Origin: Hamadaea flava
GTDB taxonomy: Bacteria; Actinomycetota; Actinomycetes; Mycobacteriales; Micromonosporaceae
DNA: 64,000 nucleotides
Assembly (NCBI RefSeq): GCF_024172085.1
Contig: NZ_JAMZDZ010000001.1
Coordinates: 3,844,001-3,908,000, forward strand
Reading direction: 5' to 3'
The position numbers were made by a program, and so were the translations under genes. Position 1 is the first letter of the stretch. The number at the start of each line of letters is the position of its first letter. Positions 30,185 through 37,742 of the stretch are shown in pieces. The notes beneath the pieces were generated by a model. The model did no database searches. It was given only the letters and a program-made list of their open reading frames with translations, and was not told the origin of the DNA.

Positions 30185-30640
30185 ATGCCGAGGACCACTG
30201 TACCTGTTGTCTTGCTGGTGCTTGCCGCGCTGCTCACGGGGTGCGAGCCCACCCATGCCGGCGAGGGACCGAAGCCGGTGGACTGCACCGTCGTCGTGGA
30301 CGGTCCGGAGAAGGCCGACACCACCCAGCGCATCGAAGGACGCGTACGCTTCCGGTGCGGCAAGCCGGGTGCCGAGAAGCTCACGGTGAAGATCCGGATG
30401 GAGCAGAAGTCCGGCACCAAGTGGAAGGTCGTGACCAGCAAATCCTTCACTGTGAAGGGGAAGCAGACGATCGCGGCCGAGCTGAAGTACCAGAACCGCA
30501 CGGTCAGCATCGGCTGCAAGGACGGCACATTCCGTACCGTCGTCGACTGGAGCCGGACGTCGCGCGGGAACACCGAGAGCGACAACCTGATCAGCGGCTC
30601 GATGTCGAACCCGTGCAAGTCGCTGTTCGGCGACCGCTGA
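30185..30640 (+). CDS. Small secreted lipoprotein of unknown function
   Basis: The 151-residue product has a signal peptide with lipobox LLTGC (Cys20) and a soluble domain with three further cysteines that may form a disulphide (VRFRCG, SIGCKDG, SNPCKS). The family is not recognised. The gene is on the opposite strand to, and splits, the otherwise continuous atp gene block, lying between the AtpZ-like gene and the four-helix AtpI-like gene. It converges on the latter with an 18-bp gap. Confidence 0.75.
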   Translation: MPRTTVPVVLLVLAALLTGCEPTHAGEGPKPVDCTVVVDGPEKADTTQRIEGRVRFRCGKPGAEKLTVKIRMEQKSGTKWKVVTSKSFTVKGKQTIAAELKYQNRTVSIGCKDGTFRTVVDWSRTSRGNTESDNLISGSMSNPCKSLFGDR

Positions 30641-30658
30641 CGAGCCGGCTGAAGACGG

Positions 30659-31048
30659 TCAGACCTCGAGGGTGAACTTGGCCCGCGAGGTCCACCAGAT
30701 CTGGGTGCCGGTCCAGGCGAGCACGGCGACCAGCACCCCCGCGGCCAGCCACAGGGTCCCCGACCAGTCGCGCGAGGCGACCCAGCCGACGAACGCGAAG
30801 AGCACTGTGAACTTGATCGCATAGGTGCCCAGTGCCGCGACCAGCAACATGCTGCGCTTGACCTTGTCGACCCACGCGACGACACCGGTGGAGATCAGGT
30901 AGCTGAGCACGACCAGCGCCGTTCCCGCCAAGAAGCCCAGCAGGCCGGATCCCCCGTGCACCACCAGCCCCACGACGGCGCCGAGGACTCCGGCCGCCCC
31001 GGTCACGAGGAGGGCCGGGCGCAGGTATCCCGTCGCAGAGCTGGTCAC
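30659..31048 (-). CDS. ATP synthase protein I-like membrane protein
   Basis: This 129-residue protein has four predicted transmembrane helices (about residues 12-31, 35-56, 67-87 and 94-115). Its position upstream of the atp genes matches the AtpI-like proteins of actinobacteria, which are thought to assist assembly of the c-ring. Sequence signatures are weak, so the call rests on topology and place. It follows the phosphatase gene by 9 bp and is probably co-transcribed with it. Confidence 0.65.
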   Translation of the reverse strand: MTSSATGYLRPALLVTGAAGVLGAVVGLVVHGGSGLLGFLAGTALVVLSYLISTGVVAWVDKVKRSMLLVAALGTYAIKFTVLFAFVGWVASRDWSGTLWLAAGVLVAVLAWTGTQIWWTSRAKFTLEV

Positions 31049-31057
31049 GGGAGAAGG

Positions 31058-31666
31058 CTACCGGTTGAGCAGGGCGGCTGCGAGCGGGCGTACGGTGGCT
31101 TCGATCTCGTCGGCGACCCGGGAGAACGTCTGGTCGCCCCGGCCCCAGGGATCGTCGAGATCGTCGTCGTGCAGCGGCGCCGCCGTCCCGCGTACGCGGT
31201 TGACCGCCGCGACGAGCGCCTCGCCGCGTACCTGGATGTCCTCGGGAGTCTCGCCGACCGGCGGCAGCTCGCCGAGATCCACGCGCCCGATCAGCCGGCC
31301 GAACTCGCCCAGCACGAAGGTGCGGCTCTCCGCGTCCGGCCGCAACGCGGTCACGTACTCCGCCTGGTCGGCCGTCGCGGTCAGGATGAGATCCGCCGCG
31401 TCGATGTGGTCCGCCCGCAGTTTCCGGGCCGCGAAGTCGGCCGGGTCCGCCCCGCGCGCCTTCACCTGACGGGCCGCGGGCGGGTTCATCTCCTCGCCCT
31501 CGTGCCAGCCGCCGGTGCCCGCGCTGTGCGAGTGCACGACGTCGTCCGAGCCGCCCGCCTCGCGTACCTCGTGGGCGAGCAGCCGTTCCGCCATCGGCGA
31601 CCGGCAGATGTTGCCCATGCAGACGTGCAGCACGACGAACGGGGGCAGGTGATGGGTGGACATCAC
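31058..31666 (-). CDS. Low-molecular-weight protein tyrosine phosphatase
   Basis: The protein carries the CX5R catalytic loop (CMGNICRS, Cys15 to Arg21 counted from the ATG at 31663) and the general-acid loop DDPWGRG near the end. Total length is about 200 residues. Targets of such phosphatases are tyrosine kinases of capsule synthesis or free phosphotyrosine proteins; none is nearby. A GTG (31666) and an ATG (31663) both overlap the tsaC stop, so either start gives translational coupling. Confidence 0.88.
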   Translation of the reverse strand: MMSTHHLPPFVVLHVCMGNICRSPMAERLLAHEVREAGGSDDVVHSHSAGTGGWHEGEEMNPPAARQVKARGADPADFAARKLRADHIDAADLILTATADQAEYVTALRPDAESRTFVLGEFGRLIGRVDLGELPPVGETPEDIQVRGEALVAAVNRVRGTAAPLHDDDLDDPWGRGDQTFSRVADEIEATVRPLAAALLNR

Positions 31667-32310
31667 GCCGCCGCCGGCTGGATGTCGGGCACGACCGAAC
31701 GCAGCTGGTCGAACTCGATCGCGCCCTGGCGCAGCACGACCGGGCGCTCCTGGGTGAGGTCGACGATCGTCGACGGCACCGGAGCCGGGCAGGGCCCGGC
31801 CTCCAGGTAGACGCTCACCTTGTAGCCGAGCTGCTCACGCGCCTCGTCCGCGGTGTTCGCGGTCGGCTCGCCGGTCAGGTTGGCCGAGGACACCGCCATC
31901 GGCCCGGTCTCCCGCAGGATTTCCAGCGCCACCGGGTGCAGCGGCATCCGGACCGCCACCGTCCCGTTCGTCTCGCCGAGATCCCATTGCAGGCTGGCCG
32001 CCTGCTCGACGACGATCGTGAGCGCGCCGGGCCAGAAGGCCTCGACCAGGTCGCGGGCCCGGGACGGCATCCGGGCGACCAGCCCGTCCAGGGTGTTACG
32101 GGAGCCGACGAGGACCGGCGGCGGCATGTGCCGGCCGCGCCCCTTGGCGTTCAGCAGCGCCGTCACCGACCACGACTTGAACGCGTCCGCGCCGACACCG
32201 TAGACCGTGTCGGTGGGCAGGACGACGAGGTCGCCGCTCTTCACGGCCGAGACGGCGGCCTCGATCCCCAGGTCGCGCTCGGCGACGTTACGGCAGTCAT
32301 AGAGCCTCAC
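31663..32310 (-). CDS. tsaC: L-threonylcarbamoyladenylate synthase (Sua5/YrdC)
   Basis: The protein makes threonylcarbamoyl-AMP from threonine, bicarbonate and ATP for the t6A modification of tRNAs reading ANN codons. The YrdC-fold motifs are present: VVLPTDTVYGVGADAF, the KGRGRHMPPPVLV loop and VSSANLTGEPT. The GTG at 32310 (GLHLVRLYDC region) has GGCAGGA nine bases upstream and fits the family start better than the GTG at 32328. Position between prmC and the phosphatase is standard for actinobacteria. Confidence 0.9.
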   Translation of the reverse strand: MRLYDCRNVAERDLGIEAAVSAVKSGDLVVLPTDTVYGVGADAFKSWSVTALLNAKGRGRHMPPPVLVGSRNTLDGLVARMPSRARDLVEAFWPGALTIVVEQAASLQWDLGETNGTVAVRMPLHPVALEILRETGPMAVSSANLTGEPTANTADEAREQLGYKVSVYLEAGPCPAPVPSTIVDLTQERPVVLRQGAIEFDQLRSVVPDIQPAAA

Positions 32311-32376
32311 GAGGTGCAATCCTGCCACTTCGGCCCGGCGGTCCGCCGCACCCTCCCGCCCCCCGGAACGCGCGGG

Positions 32377-33219
32377 TCATTTCACGCCGGTCGTGAAGCG
32401 TGGGCGGCCCGCCAGGTCGGGCAGGCCGCGGACGTCGCGGAAGTGCCGCCCGAGGATCCGCGCGACCTCCTCCGGGTGCGACTCGTCGTGCTCGATTCCC
32501 GCCCGGCCGCCGTCGCGGAGCAGATCCGCGGCCAGCTCGGCCACCACCGGGATCAGATCCAGGCCGTCCACCCCGGCGAACACGGCCAGCGGCGGATCCG
32601 CGCGCACTTCCACGGGTACGCGTTGGGCAGCGGGCACATAAGGCGGGTTGCAGAGGACCAGATCGGCTTGGCCGCGTACCTCGGCGAGCAGGTCGGGATC
32701 GCGGACGTCACCCGGCACCACTCGCACCCGCGTCCCGAAAGCGTTGCGGCCCAGCCATTCCAGCGCTTCCGGCGACACCTCGACGGCGTACGCCTCGGCG
32801 TCCGGGCGCGCTCTGGCGACCGCCAGTGCCAAGGCGCCGCTGCCGCTGCACAGGTCGACGACGGTCGGCCGTTCCAGCCCGGCGATGTGGTCGATCCCCC
32901 ACTGGGCGAGCGTCTCGGTCTCCGGACGGGGGACGAACACGCCGGGTCCCACCTGAAGATCGAGGTCGAGGAACCAAGCGCTGCCGGTGATGTGCTGGAG
33001 CGGTTCCCGGGCCGCCCGGCGCTCGACGACGGCCCGATAGCGCTCGGCCTGGACGGTGTCGATCACGTCGAGCAGGTAGAGCCGGCCGCGCTCGCACTCC
33101 AGGACATGAGCCAGCAGCAGCTCCGAGTCGGTTCGCGGGCTGCCCACCCCGGCTGCGCCCAACCGGCTGGCCGCCTCCCGAAGAAGGGACCTGACCTGCG
33201 CAGATTCACCGGCCTGCAC
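32377..33219 (-). CDS. prmC: Peptide chain release factor N5-glutamine methyltransferase
   Basis: PrmC methylates the Gln of the GGQ motif in release factors. The catalytic NPPY motif (LVLCNPPYVP) and the SAM-binding motif VVDLCSGSGALALA are present, with the N-terminal helical substrate-binding domain (LLREAASRLGAAGV, ITGSAWFLDLDL). It directly follows prfA, encoding its substrate. The GTG at 33219 lies 11 bp after the prfA stop and fits the family N-terminus; the longer in-frame start at 33255 would overlap prfA. Confidence 0.93.
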   Translation of the reverse strand: MQAGESAQVRSLLREAASRLGAAGVGSPRTDSELLLAHVLECERGRLYLLDVIDTVQAERYRAVVERRAAREPLQHITGSAWFLDLDLQVGPGVFVPRPETETLAQWGIDHIAGLERPTVVDLCSGSGALALAVARARPDAEAYAVEVSPEALEWLGRNAFGTRVRVVPGDVRDPDLLAEVRGQADLVLCNPPYVPAAQRVPVEVRADPPLAVFAGVDGLDLIPVVAELAADLLRDGGRAGIEHDESHPEEVARILGRHFRDVRGLPDLAGRPRFTTGVK

Positions 33220-33229
33220 GTCTGTCAGT

Positions 33230-34318
<1,089 letters not shown>

Positions 34319-34360
34319 CCGCGCCATCCCCTCCTGTCGAAACCCCGGTGTACACGCGAA

Positions 34361-34405
34361 GAGGGCGGCGCGCCGCGTCCTTCATGAACGCGGCGCGCCG
34401 CCCTC
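34361..34405 (-). terminator. 18-bp perfect hairpin between rpmE and prfA
   Basis: The arms 34361-34378 (GAGGGCGGCGCGCCGCGT) and 34388-34405 are perfect reverse complements with a 9-base loop, placed just after the rpmE stop. Each arm itself contains the palindrome GGCGCGCC. Only a short weak U-run follows, so it may be a partial terminator that gives more rpmE than prfA transcript. Confidence 0.7.
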
Positions 34406-34413
34406 TGCGGCAG

Positions 34414-34635
34414 CTACTTGGCGGCCTTGCCGACCTTGGCGTACTTCGCCTGGAACTTGGCCACGCGGCCGGCGGTGTCCAGGACACGCTGCTTGCCGGT
34501 GTAGAACGGGTGGCACTCGTTGCACGACTCCGCGTGGATCTGACCGTTCTTCGCGGTGCTGCGGGTCGTGAAGGAGTTGCCGCAGGAGCACGTGACGGTG
34601 GTCACGTTGTACTCCGGGTGGATACCAGACTTCAT
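34414..34635 (-). CDS. rpmE: 50S ribosomal protein L31, zinc-binding form
   Basis: This 73-residue L31 carries the zinc ligands CSC (16, 18) and CNEC (37, 40), i.e. the C+ form made when zinc is sufficient, and the family stretch HPFYTGKQ. The leader contains a repeated GGCGACATG that also forms the translation start (GGCGACATG, ATG at 34633-34635), suggesting leader-based control. Position downstream of rho and upstream of prfA is conserved; here a plus-strand cassette separates it from rho. Confidence 0.96.
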   Translation of the reverse strand: MKSGIHPEYNVTTVTCSCGNSFTTRSTAKNGQIHAESCNECHPFYTGKQRVLDTAGRVAKFQAKYAKVGKAAK

Positions 34636-34702
34636 GTCGCCTCAGGTCCTCTCATGGCTGTGCGCTGGGTCGCCGTCAACACATGTCGCCTGTGGCGACA
34701 TG
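34633..34702 (-). promoter_or_regulatory. rpmE mRNA leader with two mutually exclusive pairings
   Basis: In mRNA sense three 9-base elements occur. A is CATGTCGCC (34702-34694), B is GGCGACATG (34690-34682), and C is GGCGACATG (34641-34633), which includes the rpmE start codon and part of the ribosome-binding site. A can pair with B in a 3-base-loop hairpin, freeing the start, or with C, hiding it. This is the layout of a translational switch, possibly for autoregulation by L31. The switching is inferred from complementarity only. Confidence 0.5.
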
Positions 34703-34874
34703 CTCGGGCGTGAACCAGCGCCCCGGGCAGTTGCCGGGCCACTCTGCTAACTACTCGGCCTACGGCCGACGGTCCATCCTGCCACGCGTCCCAATTGAGG
34801 TGCGCAGCAGGTGACGAGATCCGTAACGTGACACCCCCCTTCGCTATTCCGCCACCCCTCGAAAGGGACCGATT

Positions 34875-35951
34875 GTGGTCACGCTCACCGACCTCTTCCC
34901 GGCGGGCGCGCTCCAGGCTGCGCTCGACGCCGGTCATCTGCGTACGCAGACTCATCCTGAGCTGCCCTTGGTGATCTACAACTACACCGAGAAATGCGCA
35001 TACGACGGCGCTTGGCGCGAAACCACGCTTATCTGCCGAGGGTTGATCGCGCATGCCCAAACCGGTGAGATCCTCGCGCGGCCCTACCGGAAGTTCTTCA
35101 ACCACGGCCAGACCGGCGCGCCTACGTTCGCGCTGGACGAGGCGGTGGAGGTGACCGACAAGGCCGACGGCTCGCTGGGGATCGTCTACCCCGTCACGGG
35201 CGGCCACGCCATCGCGACGCGCGGGTCGTTCACCTCCGACCAGGCGGTCCGGGCGACCGCGCTGCTGCGTAAGCGGTACCCGGACTGGTCGCCGCCGGCC
35301 GGTCAGACGGTTCTCTTCGAGATCATCTACCCGGAGAACCGGATCGTGGTCGACTATGGGGGCATGGAGGATCTCGTCCTGCTCGGCGCGGTCGACACGA
35401 TCTCCGGCCGGTCGCTCGGTCCGGCGCAGGTCGCCTGGCCCGGCCCGCGCGTCGAGACGTTCGCGTACGCCACCTTCGGCGCGGCGCTGGCCGCCCCGGC
35501 CCGGCCGAATCGGGAGGGCCTGGTCGTCCACGCCTTCGCCACCGGTGAGCGCGTGAAGATCAAGTACGAGGACTACCTGCGGCTGCACCGGATCGTGACC
35601 GGTCTCACCTCCCGGACGATCTGGGAGGCGCTGGTAGCCGGGTCGACCGTGGCCGCGATCTGCGAGCCGCTGCCCGACGAGTTCCACGTCTGGGCCCGGG
35701 AGGTGGCCGACCGGCTGCGTACCGAGGTCGACGCCGGGGTCGAGGAGGTCGAGCGGGTCTTCCGGGAGATCGTGGCCGGCCTGCCCGACGGTTACAGCCG
35801 CAAGGACTTCGCGCTCATCGCAAGCCGGCACGAGCTGCGGGGTCTGCTGTTCGCCCGGCTCGACGAGCGGGATCTTCGCCCCGCGCTCTGGCAGGCGGCC
35901 AAGCCCGAGGCCGGCGAGACGCCCCATGGACGGACCTTCGATGACGAATGA
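34875..35951 (+). CDS. RNA ligase of the T4 Rnl1 family
   Basis: The 358-residue ligase has the nucleotidyltransferase motif I KADGS (Lys96 is the AMP-accepting lysine), an upstream YNYTEK/CRGLI/ARPYRKFFN block as in T4 Rnl1, and motif IIIa FEIIYPENRIVV (149-159). Motif IV is EGLVV (214-218) and motif V VKIKY (227-231), again in T4 Rnl1 order; the C-terminal helical domain (about 240-345) is where Rnl1 recognises tRNA. It seals 3'-OH to 5'-phosphate RNA ends. The GTG start has AAGGGA six bases upstream. It heads a three-gene operon with RlaP- and Pnkp-like genes that would heal the ends before sealing. Confidence 0.9.
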   Translation: MVTLTDLFPAGALQAALDAGHLRTQTHPELPLVIYNYTEKCAYDGAWRETTLICRGLIAHAQTGEILARPYRKFFNHGQTGAPTFALDEAVEVTDKADGSLGIVYPVTGGHAIATRGSFTSDQAVRATALLRKRYPDWSPPAGQTVLFEIIYPENRIVVDYGGMEDLVLLGAVDTISGRSLGPAQVAWPGPRVETFAYATFGAALAAPARPNREGLVVHAFATGERVKIKYEDYLRLHRIVTGLTSRTIWEALVAGSTVAAICEPLPDEFHVWAREVADRLRTEVDAGVEEVERVFREIVAGLPDGYSRKDFALIASRHELRGLLFARLDERDLRPALWQAAKPEAGETPHGRTFDDE

Positions 35952-36684
35952 CCCTGCTCCGACCCCTCCGACCGAACCGACGGGCGGCACCGGGCCGCTT
36001 CCAGCCGGCAGCACCGTACTGCTGGAGGGCGTCGTCGGGTCGACGGCGTACGGCCTGGCCGGTCCGCACTCTGATGTGGACCGGCTGGGCGTCTTCGCCG
36101 CCCCGACCGAGTCCTTCCACGGACTGCGCCCGCCCCGCGAGTCCATCGTGGAAAACGAGCCGGACCGGACGCTGCACGAAGCCGGGAAGTACTGCCGCCT
36201 CGCGCTGTCCGGCAATCCCACCGCCATCGAACTGCTGTGGCTGCCTGATGAGCTCTACGAGGTGCGTACGCCGCTGGGCGACGAACTGATCGGCCTCCGG
36301 TCGGCGTTCCTCTCGGCGCCCCGAGTGCGCGACGCCTTCCTCGGGTACGCCGCCCAGCAGTTGTCCCGGCTCGGCAGCAAACGCCGCAGCGGGAACTGGA
36401 TCGACCGGCGGGCCGCCAAGCACGCCCGGCACATGCTGCGCCTGATCGACCAGGGGCTGGCCCTCTACGAGACCGGGGTGCTGCCGATCCGGCTCGCCGA
36501 CCCCGAGCGATACCTCGACTTCGGCACCCATGTGGACGCCGACCCCGGCCTCGCCGGGCCGGTGCTCGAAGACGCCCGGGAGCGGTTCGCCGCCGCGCGT
36601 ACCGTACTGCCGGAGCAGCCGGACGAGGCCGCGGTCGAACACTGGCTGCTACGCGTACGCGCGCACCACTTGAACGGAGACTGA
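35941..36684 (+). CDS. RlaP-like nucleotidyltransferase (DNA polymerase beta superfamily)
   Basis: The 247-residue protein has the Pol-beta nucleotidyltransferase signature GSTAYG (33-38) followed by SDVD (44-47) with the two metal-binding aspartates. A Pro/Thr-rich N-terminal tail of about 20 residues precedes it. The fold and the NPTAIELLWLP stretch match a family (Pfam PF10127, 'RlaP') that comparative genomics has linked to RNA repair. Lying between a ligase and an end-healing enzyme, it may add nucleotides to damaged RNA ends. It overlaps the ligase gene by 11 bp and the Pnkp gene by one base (TGATG). An in-frame ATG at 35926 is a possible alternative start. Its reaction has not been shown. 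Confidence 0.78.
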   Translation: MTNDPAPTPPTEPTGGTGPLPAGSTVLLEGVVGSTAYGLAGPHSDVDRLGVFAAPTESFHGLRPPRESIVENEPDRTLHEAGKYCRLALSGNPTAIELLWLPDELYEVRTPLGDELIGLRSAFLSAPRVRDAFLGYAAQQLSRLGSKRRSGNWIDRRAAKHARHMLRLIDQGLALYETGVLPIRLADPERYLDFGTHVDADPGLAGPVLEDARERFAAARTVLPEQPDEAAVEHWLLRVRAHHLNGD

Positions 36685-37571
36685 TGCGTACCCCCACCCT
36701 GACCATCACCCGTGGCCTGCCCGGCTCGGGCAAGACCACCTGGGCCAAGACTCAGCAGCCGAAGGCGGTCCGGGTCAATCGCGACGATCTGCGCCTGATG
36801 CTGCACGGCGGCCGGCTCGGCGAATCGTGGGCGGAGAACCAGGTGTCGATCGCCCACCGGTCCTCGATCGAAGCTCTGCTGCGCGCCGGCGTCGACGTGA
36901 TCAGCGACAACACCAACCTGCGTGCGCGATACGTCCGGGAACTCGCCGAACTCGGGATGGCCTGCGGAGCCGCCGTCGTCATCGAGGACTTCACCGGCGT
37001 ACCGCTGGAAGTCTGCATCGAACGGGACGCCGCGCGACCGGACCCGGTCGGTGCGGAGGTCATCCGCTCGATGCACGCCCGCTACCTGGCGGGCAAGCGC
37101 GCGCCGCTGGACCTGCCGGTCGCCCCGCCCACGGCGGTCTACGAGCCGCCCGCGGACCGGCCGAGCGCGATCCTGGTCGACCTGGACGGCACGGTGGCCC
37201 TCATGGGCGACCGGTCGCCCTACGACGTCACCCGGGTCCACCTGGACCGGCCCAACGAGCCCGTCATCGCGGCGGTACGCGCGATGCACGCCGCCGGGCA
37301 CACCATCGTCTACTGCTCCGGCCGCACCGACGACGGGCGGGCGCTGACCGAGACCTGGCTGGCCGAGCACGTCGGCGTCCCACACGCCGGTCTCTACATG
37401 CGCGCCTTCGGCGACGCCCGCAAGGACTCGGTGGTGAAGCGGGAACTGTTCGAGCGGCACATCCGCACCGAGTTCCGGGTCATCGCCGTCTTCGACGACC
37501 GCAACCAGGTCGTACGCATGTGGCGAGAGGTGGGCCTGACCGTCTTCCAGGTCGCCGAAGGCAACTTCTGA
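36684..37571 (+). CDS. Polynucleotide 5'-kinase / 3'-phosphatase of the T4 Pnkp type
   Basis: The 295-residue protein has the same domain order and almost the same length as T4 Pnkp. The N-terminal kinase has P-loop GLPGSGKT (11-18), catalytic-base region NRDD (32-35) and SDNTN (74-78). The C-terminal acylphosphatase-type phosphatase has DLDGT (Asp166, Asp168), SGR (212-214) and DDRNQVVRMW (271-280), very close to the T4 ending. It removes 2',3'-cyclic or 3'-phosphate and phosphorylates 5'-OH ends, preparing them for the co-encoded Rnl1-like ligase. The ribosome-binding site GGAG lies inside the preceding gene. A run of 14 C residues directly follows the stop. Confidence 0.92.
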   Translation: MRTPTLTITRGLPGSGKTTWAKTQQPKAVRVNRDDLRLMLHGGRLGESWAENQVSIAHRSSIEALLRAGVDVISDNTNLRARYVRELAELGMACGAAVVIEDFTGVPLEVCIERDAARPDPVGAEVIRSMHARYLAGKRAPLDLPVAPPTAVYEPPADRPSAILVDLDGTVALMGDRSPYDVTRVHLDRPNEPVIAAVRAMHAAGHTIVYCSGRTDDGRALTETWLAEHVGVPHAGLYMRAFGDARKDSVVKRELFERHIRTEFRVIAVFDDRNQVVRMWREVGLTVFQVAEGNF

Positions 37572-37585
37572 CCCCCCCCCCCCCC
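37572..37585. repeat. Homopolymer tract of 14 C residues
   Basis: Fourteen consecutive C residues begin immediately after the TGA of the Pnkp-like gene. Such a tract is slippage-prone in replication and sequencing. It is outside the coding region, so length change would not alter the protein. Confidence 0.9.
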
Positions 37586-37598
37586 GGATTTTCCCCAC

Positions 37599-37674
37599 GA
37601 TCATGAACTAGCGGTCGTGATCGACCGGCGTGTCGTGTCCGCAGCGCCCTGATCATTCCCGCGCGGGCATGATC
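37599..37674. repeat. GATCATG inverted repeat between pnkp-like gene and rho
   Basis: GATCATG (37599-37605) and CATGATC (37668-37674) are inverted copies flanking further GATC words (GTGATCG, TGATCA). They lie between two convergent genes, like the other GATCA-bearing repeats in the window. Confidence 0.4.
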
Positions 37675-37695
37675 ACCGAGTCGGCCCGCGCACGA

Positions 37696-37729
37696 AGAAG
37701 GGGGCTGGGTTCGCACCCAGCCCCCTTCT
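37696..37729. terminator. Terminator of rho / of the RNA-repair operon
   Basis: AGAAGGGGGCTGGGT (37696-37710) and ACCCAGCCCCCTTCT (37715-37729) form perfect 15-bp arms with a TCGC loop. They lie 13 bp beyond the rho stop and downstream of the convergent Pnkp-like gene, so the hairpin can serve both strands. Confidence 0.75.
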
Positions 37730-37742
37730 CTATGAAGTGCTC

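Noticed and set aside
34694-34775. tRNA-like stretch (GGTTCACGCCC with a possible acceptor) upstream of rpmE
   Set aside because: No matching 5' acceptor strand is present and the T-loop lacks the conserved A58; it does not fold into a cloverleaf.
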